From positions 419,926 to 483,925 of the forward strand of contig NZ_SCFN01000004.1 in NCBI RefSeq assembly GCF_004138285.1: a stretch of DNA of 64,000 nt. Direction: 5' to 3'. The notes under the pieces are model-generated. The model saw only the letters and a program-made list of their open reading frames with translations. It ran no database searches and had not been told where the DNA came from. Of the stretch, positions 9,701 to 20,100 are shown one piece after another. Position numbers and translations under genes: made by a program. Each line of letters starts with the position of its first letter. Positions within the stretch are counted from its first letter, which is position 1. The stretch is from Gottfriedia acidiceleris (GTDB lineage: Bacteria; Bacillota; Bacilli; Bacillales; Bacillaceae_G).

Positions 9701-10929
9701 TATTGATATAAATCGATTGCTACTGATGAAGCACCAACCGTTAATGCTAATGCTGATGTCCCTGGCGCTCCAAGTGAGTACATGCTATCGCCACTATTTC
9801 CTGCTGCAACTACTGTAGTCACACCACTAATTACCGCGTTATTTACTGCTACCGAAGTTGGAAATAATGGATCATTGATTGTTGCACCTAAAGACATATT
9901 TATAACATCCATTCCGTCATTTACAGCTTTATCAAGTGCAGCTATTATTCCATCGCTGTCACCACCCCCGTATGGACCAAGAACTCTATATGCATATATA
10001 TCTGCATCAGGTGCTACGCCTACCTTTTTATATTCACTATCTGCCACTCCTTGTCCGGCAATTATTCCAGCTACATGTGTGCCATGCTCAGTATAATAAG
10101 CTGATGTTCCATCAAATTCTGGCTCTCCTGATTTTTTCCAATCTTCATATGTTGTTTCCATCGGATCATTATCATTGTCTATAAAGTCGTATCCACCCTT
10201 ATAAGCGCCTTTTAAATCCGGGTGGTTATAATCAATACCAGTATCTAAAATACCGATTTTTATGCCTTTCCCTGTAAATCCTTCAGCATGTAAGCGATCT
10301 AATCCATCATATGGCGAGTAATTTGCAATGTTTGATTCATCTTTTTTAAGTGAACCACTTTTGTCATCTTCAGGGGGTGGATTAATGGTAAATGTTTGAT
10401 TACTCCAAACTTTCTTTACCGCTTTCGATTTTAATAGTTTACTAATTTGATTAGCTGGTAAACTCATTGACACACCATTAAATGCATTTTTATATTTACG
10501 TTTAATCTTAAAATCTACTTTTTTATTGTTATCAGCTAACTGTTGAATATCTTGTTTAAATGTTTCGTGATCATGTTCTACTAAATTACTCGCTACAGCT
10601 TCAGACAGTTCTTTACCTTGAATACTAGCTTCGATTCTAGCAATTTTAGCCGGTTTATTAACAAACTCAACTATGACTGAAGTTTGCACTGCTGATGATA
10701 AATTAATATCTGAAGAAATTTTAAGTCCAGTTTCATCTGTTGTTGATAATTGGTGTAAAGCTGCTCTTTGAGCTGAAGTTAAATTTGCAAGTAGATTATC
10801 TACTTTTGAGTAACTATCTGCCTTTGTCACAACTGAATTTTTACCAATTGAACCAAAAACTACGCTAGTTGATAAAGCCAATATTGTTAACCCTTTTATA
10901 AACTTATGTTTTTGCACATGCTTATTCAT
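6763..10929 (-). CDS. Vpr-like subtilisin (S8) with C-terminal dockerin, paralog A
   Basis: A 1388-aa secreted serine protease. The order is: signal peptide (1 to about 37), inhibitor I9-like propeptide (about 80-180), catalytic S8 domain, with a PA domain inserted at about 435-530. The triad is visible as D229 (GILDTGID), H282 (EHGTHVAG) and S609 (SGTSMATP), with oxyanion N378 (AAGN). A Fn3-like and several beta-rich domains follow. At about 1308-1361 there is a dockerin-like pair of calcium loops (GDSNKDNVIDILDA and ADFNFDRVVDKKD), then a 27-residue tail. It is homologous along its whole length to the genes at 11030 and 17146. B. subtilis Vpr is near 800 aa, so the C-terminal half is additional. 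Likely role: extracellular proteolysis. What the dockerin binds is unknown. It is preceded by GGAGGAAGAC and separated from gene B by a terminator. Confidence 0.93.
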   Translation of the reverse strand: MNKHVQKHKFIKGLTILALSTSVVFGSIGKNSVVTKADSYSKVDNLLANLTSAQRAALHQLSTTDETGLKISSDINLSSAVQTSVIVEFVNKPAKIARIEASIQGKELSEAVASNLVEHDHETFKQDIQQLADNNKKVDFKIKRKYKNAFNGVSMSLPANQISKLLKSKAVKKVWSNQTFTINPPPEDDKSGSLKKDESNIANYSPYDGLDRLHAEGFTGKGIKIGILDTGIDYNHPDLKGAYKGGYDFIDNDNDPMETTYEDWKKSGEPEFDGTSAYYTEHGTHVAGIIAGQGVADSEYKKVGVAPDADIYAYRVLGPYGGGDSDGIIAALDKAVNDGMDVINMSLGATINDPLFPTSVAVNNAVISGVTTVVAAGNSGDSMYSLGAPGTSALALTVGASSVAIDLYQYTGVNNNKNYVLRQMAQNYLDDLTTLKGKTFQLVDVGLGNTYNFTGKDVKGKIALIKRGSIALMDKIKNAKANGAAGVIMYNDETNKAEGTIKELLGESMDAIPSFSIAYDDGIAISNAIKEGKTDFSFGDFSKLQTASDELATFSSRGPSRINYDIKPEVTAPGVSILSTVPYYINDQAADGTKTKDYQFAYERLSGTSMATPYVTGVSALLLQSNKDLTPADVKSILMNTADPLSKAYSVFEVGSGRVDAYEAIHSNVELIVKDKTPNIINGKQKLVEELTGGMSFGSFGFNDQDISDSRNITLKNRSEKAKTFNVNVKFQTGQKGSKDAALNNVTLSGPTSIKLNGISQKSVSFNLNIPKTAEKGTYEGYILFTNNEDQTEQYQIPFGVRVVNEGIDSFKVENSLFSTDYSWPETMVPFLGFSFELKSHLKTLDVLIQDPITGQDLGLVGSFDALQLNENQPYYIPRGFSTDYYPFTEDPKNPISSETETIKTGHYKLRLVGTNENGKIFSAASDFLYELGAPSLTSSFDHLEQKVIEYNDRQLDSNGQFLYDFNINVKDPEVEEANRYGIPVDQTSNSVVSFFGGFPANPINTDKDGNYSDQILVNSQYQPLQVQFYGMDSAKNPTADASNMLKVVFVEDTYPYYYLKANKQNIATGDTVNYSVRSNNIKNLKTTKISLPVFSDQAVIENVKVNDVVKQYGDAKVTVTTEPSYWPGVLQYTFTFNYLGNKTLPEDLQLFNFDIKTLNKYMVSTPFSWHLINSSTIDQSNVETDNVYTYMEGYKTKTTISKLEGSLRLEGAIDPSTSQTNVNLDQRSLEAKVTVSSYDNKTSVEAPIINQNGVFEADGFKADKNDYTVKVDVPGHFTMYKQVNLTDEVRGELVGKDQLVTMPIAAAGDSNKDNVIDILDALVVQTYWGTNKASADFNFDRVVDKKDMDYIIKNFGLQNKTAQNVPKARTSYKGATLDSILEQVGYK

Positions 10930-10992
10930 TGTCTTCCTCCAAGATCATTTAGGATAAATAGAGACATTCCTTTTTCTTTAAAATACTCTTAA

Positions 10993-11023
10993 AAAAAGAA
11001 AAGCCAATTATCGACTTTTCTTT
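10993..11023 (-). terminator. Terminator between subtilases B and A
   Basis: Stem AAAGAAAAG / CTTTTCTTT with an 11-nt loop and a run of T on the minus strand, just after the stop of subtilase B. A and B are therefore probably separate transcripts, though an AT-only stem of this length may be leaky. Confidence 0.7.
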
Positions 11024-11029
11024 CTTTTA

Positions 11030-14000
11030 TTAAATTCCTAACTCTTTTAATATGTCTTCTAATGATTTGCCTTTATATTTGTTAAGAGGTTTAGGCGCAT
11101 TATCAACTGATTTATTTTGCAGTAAGTAGTTCTTCTGAACAAATTTCATATCATTTACATCAACTGTACCGTCAAAATTAATATCTGCACTTCGCTTGTT
11201 AGTTCCCCAATATGTCTGAATAGCCAATGCATCCAAAATATCAATAACTTGATCCTGGTTTACATCACCTGCTACAAGATCAGGTGCAGTGATATATTGA
11301 TTTTTTGCATAGACTGTTCCGTTATATTCATAGCCAATATTTGTTCTAATCTTCGTTAAAAAATGACCTGGAACATTAAATTCAATCGTAAATAAGTCCT
11401 TACTTAAGGGAATTTTATCAAAAGCATATCTTCCATAAGTATCAATCGGTGCATTGTATTTTGTTCCATTTGAGTCATAAATGTTTACTGTTGCCCCAAC
11501 TTTATCCCAATCTCTTGTACCAGGATATCCTCCGTTTTCAGGGTCACCTTCATAAAATCCCTGAGGATTAACAGATCCGTTTGCTCTAGAAAGTTTCGGG
11601 AATACTTTAAAACTATATCCACCGTTTAATACTTCTAAGTTTTCATTACTAGCGTTTATGACATTTACTGTTGGATTAATGGTTCCGCCTGTGTAAAATT
11701 CTTTTTCTTGAACTTTTAATGTTACCTCTGCAACTTCAGAGTGATCAAACTGACCACTAGGCTCATTAAAGTTAACGGTCATATCATCACCTTTAACGTC
11801 AATTGAAGCTTTGCTTGCATAATTGTCAGTAAGTTTTGCGTCAACTAACTGCACACTTTTCATTCCAAAATAATCACCAAAAGTCCATTTCACATTTTTA
11901 ATATTATTTAAATTATCCAAATAAATTTTAGCTTTCACTGTATCTCCCGCTGTTGCCGTAACTACACCACTTTTAGCATAAGTAACAGGTGTGCCTTCTT
12001 TCACAAAGTAATACTGCTTTGATTCTTTGTTACCAGCCATATCATAACCATCAAATCGAAGAGGTAACACATTTAAGGATTCATCTATAGCGATTTCATC
12101 TTTATATTTGCCTTCAGCATCCATTGGGATTGGTGAAGAAGGGAAAGCCCACTCACCATAATAATAAACGAGCGAATTTGACGATTGGTCAATCGAAATT
12201 CCTTGATTCTTCATTTCGTCAACCTTTGAATCTTGAATCTGAATCTCAAATGGGTATGTTTTTTGACCTGGTTTATACTCAATAAATGGAGATGAATCAT
12301 CAAGTGAGCTTTTAAATGTAGGCGTGTCTAAATCAATAAACAAGTCTTCAGTTTCGATGAATTCTTTTCCAGAAAAACTAGTGCCAATGAAAATTAATTT
12401 ATACTGTCCTGGTTGAATATCGCTTGTTTCATCTGAGATTGGCTGTTTTGAGTTTCCTGTAAATTTATAATACTGTCCATTAAATGCGATTAAGTTATAA
12501 TCAACATTGTCATATGCATATGTTAAATCGACCGTACCAACAAACCCAAGATCTTTACCAGTTTTAGTATCTTTTAGGACAATATCCATCTTATCCATTG
12601 GAGATCGCAAGTTAAATTTAGTATAGATCCATTGAGCTCTCATAAAATCCCATCCACCTTGATTTAATTGGTCAGGAGAATAAGCTGGATTTAAAACTTC
12701 CATGGTATTAAACCCTTCTTCAGATGTTCGTACACTAAATGGAATTCGATATACTTCTGATGAATTAGCATTATTGGTTAATGTAATATACCCTTCATAA
12801 ATTCCTTTTTTTGCCTCTTTAGGAACGGTCATTCTTGCATTAATTGTTTTTGATCCATTGCCATTTATATCGATTTTATTTGGAATATTTAACTCTACCC
12901 CATTGTCTTTTAAACTGTTTGAGCCTTTCGTTTCGCTAATTGATAGAGTAAATGATTTTTTTACATTTTTATTGTTTTCGATTTTAATTGATTTTGAAAC
13001 ATTAATTTTGCCATCTTCATAATGATTGTCAAAGCTAAGGCCACCAGTAAATTCTTTCACCTTCATTAAGCGTTCTGCTCCTGGTACATAGGCCTTATCC
13101 TTGATTTTAAGAATTAGATCACTATGTATAGCCTGGTAAGGATCTACTCGTCCAGCACCTACTTCAAAAACACTATAATCACCATTTAGTGGATCAGCTG
13201 TATTCATCAAAATCGATTTAATATCTTCAGGTTGTAACTTAGGATTCGCTTGTAGCATTAAAGCGGCAACACCAGCTGTAAATGGAGTAGCCATTGATGT
13301 ACCTGAATACCTTGAATAAGCGTATTGATAATTATCATGATCTTTTGGATTAATCATATAAGAAGGAACAGTTGATAGAACACTTACCCCTGGAGCAGTA
13401 ATTTCAGGCTTCATATCAAAAGTTTGTCTTGCAGGTCCTCTTGAACTGAAATCAGCTAAATGATCTCCTTCAGTCTGTTTTTCCGAATAATTTGAGAAAC
13501 TGATTGTGTTCTTTCCAGCTGCTAACATGGACCTAACTTTTTCTCCATCATTTTTTGTTAAAGAAAATGATTGTACATAGTTAACAGACTCTCCAAGATT
13601 TACCTCGATTTGACCATCAATATTATTTGTAATTAAAACCCCTACTGCACCTTTTTCTTTTGCGTTCATTATTTTTTCATCAAAGGTAATATCCCCTCGA
13701 TTAATAAGTGCAATTTTTCCATTTAAATCTTTATCTGCAAAGTCAGATGCATAACCTAATCCAACATCCACTATCTCATAAGACTTACCAACTAGATTTT
13801 TAAATTGTTCATCGTAATGTCGGGCCATTCCTACTAATTCAATTGATGATTCACTTCCTATTTTCCCATTCAAAGTTGATTCTTGTATTGGAACATCACT
13901 TGCTCCTACAGTCAAAGCAAGTGCAGCTGATCCAGGTGAGCCTAAAGAATAAGCCCCCGGTCCTTCATTACCCGCTGCTACAACTGCAGTAACTCCATTT

Positions 14001-15085
14001 AGTACCGCATAATTAATGGCTGTACTAGTTGGAAAATACGGATCATTTACTGCTGCTCCTAATGACAAATTAATGACATCCATTCCATCATGTACTGCTC
14101 TTTCAATCCCCTCAATAACGGCTTCAGTAGTACCAGAACCATATGGGCCGAGCACGCGATAAGCATATAAATCTACATCAGGAGCTACTCCTTCAACAGT
14201 AATTTTATCGTTAGTACTCTGACCAGCTATCGTACCTGCTACATGTGTACCATGTGAGGTGTAATAAGTTGAACCATTTATTTCTGGATAACCAGAAGCT
14301 TGCCAATCTTTATAAGTTGTCTCCATTGGATCATTATCTTGATCAACAACATCGTAACCACCTTTGTATGCTTTCTTTAAATCAGGGTGGTTATAATCGA
14401 TTCCTGTATCAATTACCCCTACTTTTATGCCCTTACCAGTAATACCTTCTTTATGTAATTTATCAATCTTTAAATAAGAAAGGCTCTCAACCGAAGTGTT
14501 TCCACTAGTAGTCGTACTTTTAGTTTCCACATTTTGAATAGGATCGACCTTGTATTCAACATTCTTATAGACAGCTTTCACAACTTTAGAAGACAACAGC
14601 TGTTTAATTTGATTTGCTGGCAGTTTCATTGCAACACCATTTAAAACAGTATTAAAATTTGTTGTAATTTGATGATTTACTTTTTTACTTTTTGAAGTAG
14701 GAAAAATGGTTTGAATATCTTTTTTAAACTGTTCGTGTTCTTGTAAAACTTTCTCATCCGCTTGTTCTTTTGATAGTTTTTTACCCGCTAACTCAGCATC
14801 AATTAATGCAACTTTTGAAGGTTTTGATTGAAATTGAACGATAACAGATACTTCATTATCTTTTTTTAGTTCATCTTTTTTAAAACCGACTAATCCGGTT
14901 TGCTCATTAAATTCTATTTTATTTAAAGCATTTCTTTGCTCAGCAGTTAAAGAAGAAAGTACATCTTCAGCTTTTATCTCTGCAGCTTTAGCCACTGTAT
15001 TGAAAGGATGATTCACTGCAGGAAATATCATGCCTAAAGTTAAGGAAATAGCTGCTGCTTGTTTAATGAGTTTATTGTTCTTCAT
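11030..15085 (-). CDS. Vpr-like subtilisin (S8) with C-terminal dockerin, paralog B
   Basis: A 1351-aa paralog of the genes at 6763 and 17146. Signal peptide to about residue 35 (ends VAKAA), I9-like propeptide (about 78-180), S8 domain with D226 (VIDTGID), H278 (SHGTHVAG), N373 (AAGN) and S597 (SGTSMATP), and a PA insert at about 430-530. A Fn3-like domain and beta domains follow. The dockerin-like segment near the end has GDVNQDQVIDILDA and ADINFDGTVDVND, both with all calcium-loop Asp/Asn positions filled. The tail ends YKGKSLEDILKELGI. It should be exported and self-processed. It lies next to an RRNPP regulator gene on the same strand, which hints at cell-density or starvation control; that is inference. 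The start ATG is followed by a clear positively charged signal n-region. Confidence 0.93.
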   Translation of the reverse strand: MKNNKLIKQAAAISLTLGMIFPAVNHPFNTVAKAAEIKAEDVLSSLTAEQRNALNKIEFNEQTGLVGFKKDELKKDNEVSVIVQFQSKPSKVALIDAELAGKKLSKEQADEKVLQEHEQFKKDIQTIFPTSKSKKVNHQITTNFNTVLNGVAMKLPANQIKQLLSSKVVKAVYKNVEYKVDPIQNVETKSTTTSGNTSVESLSYLKIDKLHKEGITGKGIKVGVIDTGIDYNHPDLKKAYKGGYDVVDQDNDPMETTYKDWQASGYPEINGSTYYTSHGTHVAGTIAGQSTNDKITVEGVAPDVDLYAYRVLGPYGSGTTEAVIEGIERAVHDGMDVINLSLGAAVNDPYFPTSTAINYAVLNGVTAVVAAGNEGPGAYSLGSPGSAALALTVGASDVPIQESTLNGKIGSESSIELVGMARHYDEQFKNLVGKSYEIVDVGLGYASDFADKDLNGKIALINRGDITFDEKIMNAKEKGAVGVLITNNIDGQIEVNLGESVNYVQSFSLTKNDGEKVRSMLAAGKNTISFSNYSEKQTEGDHLADFSSRGPARQTFDMKPEITAPGVSVLSTVPSYMINPKDHDNYQYAYSRYSGTSMATPFTAGVAALMLQANPKLQPEDIKSILMNTADPLNGDYSVFEVGAGRVDPYQAIHSDLILKIKDKAYVPGAERLMKVKEFTGGLSFDNHYEDGKINVSKSIKIENNKNVKKSFTLSISETKGSNSLKDNGVELNIPNKIDINGNGSKTINARMTVPKEAKKGIYEGYITLTNNANSSEVYRIPFSVRTSEEGFNTMEVLNPAYSPDQLNQGGWDFMRAQWIYTKFNLRSPMDKMDIVLKDTKTGKDLGFVGTVDLTYAYDNVDYNLIAFNGQYYKFTGNSKQPISDETSDIQPGQYKLIFIGTSFSGKEFIETEDLFIDLDTPTFKSSLDDSSPFIEYKPGQKTYPFEIQIQDSKVDEMKNQGISIDQSSNSLVYYYGEWAFPSSPIPMDAEGKYKDEIAIDESLNVLPLRFDGYDMAGNKESKQYYFVKEGTPVTYAKSGVVTATAGDTVKAKIYLDNLNNIKNVKWTFGDYFGMKSVQLVDAKLTDNYASKASIDVKGDDMTVNFNEPSGQFDHSEVAEVTLKVQEKEFYTGGTINPTVNVINASNENLEVLNGGYSFKVFPKLSRANGSVNPQGFYEGDPENGGYPGTRDWDKVGATVNIYDSNGTKYNAPIDTYGRYAFDKIPLSKDLFTIEFNVPGHFLTKIRTNIGYEYNGTVYAKNQYITAPDLVAGDVNQDQVIDILDALAIQTYWGTNKRSADINFDGTVDVNDMKFVQKNYLLQNKSVDNAPKPLNKYKGKSLEDILKELGI

Positions 15086-15427
15086 TCGACACCATCTTTC
15101 TTAAATTTTCAATAAACGATCGTATAATATTCCTTTCTAAATTTTCAGAAAAATATTTATAAATTTATGATAAATTACTTAAATAGTCACCAGCAATGGG
15201 GGTTATTGATTCTAGAAATCTCCTACTTTAGTAACAAAAAGACTTAAATAGAGGAATGATTCAGAAGAAAAATAACCGAAGTGAGTCGAACTTATTTATT
15301 AAAATGGGGTTATTACCAAATAAGATGATATTTTTTTAAGAAGTAGTTGCATATAAACATAAAAATTATAAAATTGGCCCCACTTAGCGTACAATTACCT
15401 GCAAAAAAATATATATTTTTAAACATG
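15086..15427. other. Intergenic region upstream of subtilase B
   Basis: AT-rich. It should contain the promoter of subtilase B, but no convincing -35/-10 pair was identified. A 37-codon minus-strand frame at 15313-15426 lacks a ribosome site and is not called. Confidence 0.5.
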
Positions 15428-15459
15428 AAAAAAGCCTTGCATTCTAATACAAGACTTTT
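15428..15459 (-). terminator. Terminator after RRNPP regulator
   Basis: Imperfect stem AAAAGCCTTG / CAAGACTTTT with one mismatch and a T-run on the minus strand, 17 nt after the regulator stop. Confidence 0.7.
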
Positions 15460-15475
15460 AATTAAATCTATTTTT

Positions 15476-16720
15476 TTAAACAAGCTCATTGTTTTTCCTG
15501 AATCTATTTACAATTGACTGGGTGAACTGATTAGCTCGTTCAACATCGCCTTTTTTGAAATAGTAATCAAACAATTTAATTTCATATGTTTCTGTGGCAA
15601 GCTCATAACCCTTTTTCTTAAAAAATGGATACGCAGCTGACTCTAAATAATCATAATATTCGTCTTTCAAATTTTGAATTTTAAATACATGTAACTGAAA
15701 ATAATGTAAATACATTGTATCATTTAACTTCTTAGCTAAAGAAAGTCCTTCATGTGCTACTTTTAGCAAATCTGTTTCAGATTGTAGGCCTAACTTTGTA
15801 GCAGTGTTTAGATAACCTTCTAATGTTACTAGATAATGTGGATGACTAGGATCACGTAGCATCAAAGACTGACTATAATTTTCGAATGCTTTTTCGTAGT
15901 ACCCATTTCGAAATAGTTGATAAGCATAGTTATGAAGAAGTTTTGCCTTTTGATCAATTAATCCTAAATTATCTGCCATTTCTATTAATCTTGGGTAACC
16001 AGAATCCTTTGTATCAAAAATTTCTTCTTGTTCAACTTGAATTAGCATTAGCATTTCCGTTTCAAGTATTCTATTAAAGCTGTTTGCACTCGTAAAAAAT
16101 TGAAGTGCTTTATTAGCATAATGATAAGCTAGTATGCGGGAATTCATACACATATAAGCAACAGCTAAATCATAATAATATTCAGGATTATTATAATAAG
16201 TTAGATTAATTTTCTTTAAATAAGAAATTGCTAGATTATATTCACCCTGATAATCGAGGTAAAACTTCCCTTTAATATGAAATAGCATGTTTTGATCATA
16301 TAGAGAAAGTTCTCGCCAACAGTCCATTTCCTCTATCAAAGATTTAACAATCTTACTTTCTCCAATTAATAAATAATATCTAGTTAAAATTAACGTGTAT
16401 GATTGATAGAAATCAGGAATTTTTAATAGATTAATTCCTTCTAGCTTAGTTTTTATACTAGTTGCCTTTGCATTTAGCTTTAAAATAATCGAATCATGCC
16501 ATTCTTTTAATAATGAATCCAAGCTTAAGTATGTATCAATCTCTTCTTGCATATCGATTCGTAGTCTTTTAGCTAACAACTCGATTGTTTCTTCTGATAC
16601 TTCTGTAATACCACGTTCAATTTTGCTAACATGGGTACTTGAACAAATTTGGTTCCCTAAATCCGATTGCCTTAATCCTTGAAGTTCACGGTAAAATTTA
16701 ATGATTTTCCCTTGGATCAT
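15476..16720 (-). CDS. RRNPP-family (NprR/PlcR-like) HTH-TPR regulator
   Basis: A 414-aa cytosolic regulator. Residues 1-60 are an Xre-type helix-turn-helix (GKIIKFYRELQGLRQSDLGN, then CSSTHVSKIERGITEVSEET). The rest is a helical array of TPR-like repeats (about 100-405), e.g. YHYANKALQFFTSAN and EKAFENYSQSLMLRDPSHPHY. Length and layout fit PlcR/NprR-type proteins, which bind a re-imported signalling peptide through the TPRs and then activate secreted enzymes or sporulation genes. It starts at ATG 16720 behind AAGGGGAG. It sits between two secreted subtilase genes, one codirectional and one divergent, so protease control is a reasonable guess. I could not find a convincing propeptide gene directly downstream or upstream, so peptide control is not shown; related TPR regulators without a peptide exist. 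Confidence 0.85.
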   Translation of the reverse strand: MIQGKIIKFYRELQGLRQSDLGNQICSSTHVSKIERGITEVSEETIELLAKRLRIDMQEEIDTYLSLDSLLKEWHDSIILKLNAKATSIKTKLEGINLLKIPDFYQSYTLILTRYYLLIGESKIVKSLIEEMDCWRELSLYDQNMLFHIKGKFYLDYQGEYNLAISYLKKINLTYYNNPEYYYDLAVAYMCMNSRILAYHYANKALQFFTSANSFNRILETEMLMLIQVEQEEIFDTKDSGYPRLIEMADNLGLIDQKAKLLHNYAYQLFRNGYYEKAFENYSQSLMLRDPSHPHYLVTLEGYLNTATKLGLQSETDLLKVAHEGLSLAKKLNDTMYLHYFQLHVFKIQNLKDEYYDYLESAAYPFFKKKGYELATETYEIKLFDYYFKKGDVERANQFTQSIVNRFRKNNELV

Positions 16721-17145
16721 GTTTTTCTCCCCTTGCTTTCTCCTCCTACGAGTATTTAACGTGATAAAACAATTTCTCCCTATAACTTTCCTGTACTAAA
16801 TCGTTTTATTTTATTTATATCACTATTTTTATCTTTTTCAATAACATTATTTAACTCTTACTAAATTTCATATTGCCTATCCCCCGAATAGTAGAAAATA
16901 TCGCATTAAAAATAGAAAAACCCCAAAACAGATTGTTACTTTTCTAACCTATTTAAAACAATAAAAGGCAATATTCCCTTACCTTAATACATTTCCCACA
17001 AGAATGTTAGGTTAATAGTCCTTACAGAAACCCCATTTGTAATCTATTAATCTGATTATTAACATTAATACCGTAGAAATTTTTCGAAAATTTAGAATGT
17101 GTTTTTTCGGAATTTTTTTAATTACATAATGAAAAGAGGAAAACT
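16721..17145. other. Divergent promoter region between regulator and subtilase C
   Basis: Holds promoters for both flanking genes. The only notable element is a 10-bp palindrome TTTTCGAAAA about 65 bp before subtilase C. No peptide gene with a ribosome site was found. Confidence 0.5.
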
Positions 17146-20100
17146 ATGAACAAGAAAGAACAAAGATGGCTTAGTCAAACAGTAAAAAAATCAACCCCCA
17201 TTGTATTATCATTAGGGCTAATCCTTCCGTCGACACACTCTGGCTTGACAAAAGCAGCTGCTAAAACCAAAAGTAATACAGAAATCAATGCAGAAAAAAT
17301 TCTTGCCTCCTTAACGGATGAACAACGAGCAGCATTACAAAAGTCTGAAGCAAAGGAACTATATGGACTTCAAGGGTTTGATGAGAAAGAACTAAAAGAA
17401 GACAAAGAGATTTCTGTTATCGTTCAGTTTAAATCAAAGCCAGAACATGTAGCTGTTGTTGATGCTGCTTTAGATGGAAAATCGTTAACAAGAGATGTAG
17501 CACAAAGCAAGGTCGATCAAGATCATTCCACATTCTTAAATGATCTCAAACAAATCTTTCCTGCTAAAGCTGGTATGCAACGATCTCTTCCCTCAACTGG
17601 AAAAGGTTTAAATATGGTAGAAACACCCTACCAAATCAAGCGTTCCTTCAAAACTTCCTATAATGGAGTTTCTATGACGCTACCAGCAAACCAAGTTGAA
17701 TCACTTATGCAGTCAGATGTTGTTCAAGCAATTTACAAAGATACAACATTTACAATTGAACCACCTTCTATTGCAGAATCTAATGGAAAACCTGTTAAAT
17801 CGGATAAACCGGAGTCAACTGTGACAGGAGATCCTGTTTCATTCTTAGGTGTAGACAAGCTACACGAAGAAGGTATCACAGGTAAGGGCGTCAAAGTAGC
17901 TGTCATCGATACAGGAATTGACTACAATCATCCTGATCTCAAAGATGCTTACAAAGGCGGCTATGACTTTGTAAATAATGACAGTGATCCGATGGAAACG
18001 ACATATGAGGATTGGAAAAAATCAGGATCTCCTGAGTTTGCTGGAAATGGTTCAGCCTATTACACCGAACATGGTACTCATGTATCTGGTACAATCGCCT
18101 CACAAGCGAAAAGTAATAGTGAGGTTTCCGTCACAGGAATTGCTCCAGACGCTGACTTATATGTTTACCGCGTACTTGGTCCATACGGTTCGGGCACTTC
18201 CTCTAATATTATAGCTGCAATCGACCAAGCAGTAATATCAGGAATGGATGTTATGAATCTTTCATTAGGTGCTGCCCTTAATGATCCATACTTTCCAACT
18301 AGTACAGCGATTAACTATGCTGTTTTAAGTGGCGTAACCGCAGTAATTGCAGCTGGAAACTCTGGACCTGGGTTCTATACTTTAGGGTCTCCTGGAGCGG
18401 CGGCTTTAGCACTTACTGTTGGTGCAAGTGATATTTCAATGCCAATTACAACCATGAAGGGTAACGTTGCATCTGGATCATCGATTGACCTACAAACGAT
18501 GGCGAGAAGTTTTTCTGATGATCTCACAACATTCAAAGGAAAAAGTTTTGAAATGGTTGATGTTGGTTTAGGTAGTGATGATGACTATATCAATAAAGAT
18601 GTAACAGGCAAAATCGCTTTAGTCGAAAGAGGTACCTATGCACTGGCATATAAGATTAAGTTTGCAAAAAAACATGGGGCGAAAGCAGTTCTCCTATATA
18701 ACAATGTTGAAGGCCATATTGGGGCTTATCTTGGCGAAGCAAGTGACTTTATTCCTACTTTCTCAGTAACACAACAAGACGGGCAAGCTTTAAAGACGCA
18801 AGTTGCTGGAGGTAACAATAAATTTACCTTTACTGATGTATCTGTTACCGAAACAGAAGGAGATAAGCTAGCGGATTTTAGTTCTCGTGGACCTTCATTA
18901 GCCAACTTCGATGTAAAACCAGAAGTTGTCGCACCAGGTGTAAGTGTTCTTTCCACTGTACCTGCTTATATTACTAACACAAGTACACCTACTGATTACT
19001 CAAGTGCCTATGCTCGAATGAGTGGAACATCTATGGCGACACCTCATGTAGCAGGTATAGCAGCCTTAATGTTACAAGCTAATCCAAATCTGCAACCTGA
19101 AGATATTAAGACTCTTTTAATGAATACTGCGGATCCACTAAATGGAGACTATCTTCCTTATGAACAAGGAGCAGGTCGAGTAGATCCAAATGAAGCGATT
19201 CATCCGAAAATGGAAGTTCAAGTTAAAGATGAAACCCTCATTCCATTCGGAGAAGAAATGGTCAAAATTGACGAAAAGACGGGCGGAATTAGCTTTGGTG
19301 AACTTTATACAGGTGAGGATCTTTCAATTAATAAAAAAATGACTTTGCAAAACTTAGAAAAAGAAAATAAAAAGTTAACTGCAACTGTTCATTTTCAAAA
19401 GATAAAAGGTACTTCTGACCCAACTACTAGCGGAATAAAATTAGCCGTAGACCCAGTGATTCAAGTCAAGAAAAACGAAACTAAAAATGTAAACGTATCG
19501 CTTACTTTTCCGAAAACAGCAAAAGAAGGCGTCTATACTGGTTATATTATTTTAACGAACCAAAAAGATAAAAATGAGCAATATCGAATTCCTTTTAGTA
19601 TACGAGCAGTAGAGGAAGGCTTTTATGGATATGCCCTCAATAAAGCTACAACAACTTTAGAATATCGAATTTCGCAAACAGAACCGATGGGAATGGCTTC
19701 AGGTACTGTTGCGCCTGTACTAACTTTTAATATGAAAACACCTATGAAAAAAATGGATATCGTTTGGCAAGATGGAAAAACCGGTCAAGATCTAGGTTAT
19801 GCTACTTCATTGGATCTATCATATTTTAACACTAATACACAGATTATTTCCCCCTTAGGTATACTTGGTAGCTATTATCCATTTACTGGTGATCCTGATC
19901 ATCCGATTTCTGCCATTGCTCAAAACGCAAAACCAGGTTACTACAAGATAAAGCTGATTTCGACCAATGCGACAGGTAAAACCTTTACCGGTTATCTTGA
20001 TCTTTATGTAGATATTGAACAACCGGAAGTGACAACTTCTTTAGATCAAGAATCACCATTTCACGAATACAAACCTGGACAAGAAACGTATCCTTTTTCG

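Noticed and set aside
15313..15426. 37-codon frame downstream of the RRNPP regulator (MFKNIYFFAGN...) as a signalling peptide
   Set aside because: It lies beyond the regulator terminator and has no ribosome site or typical signal-peptide layout.
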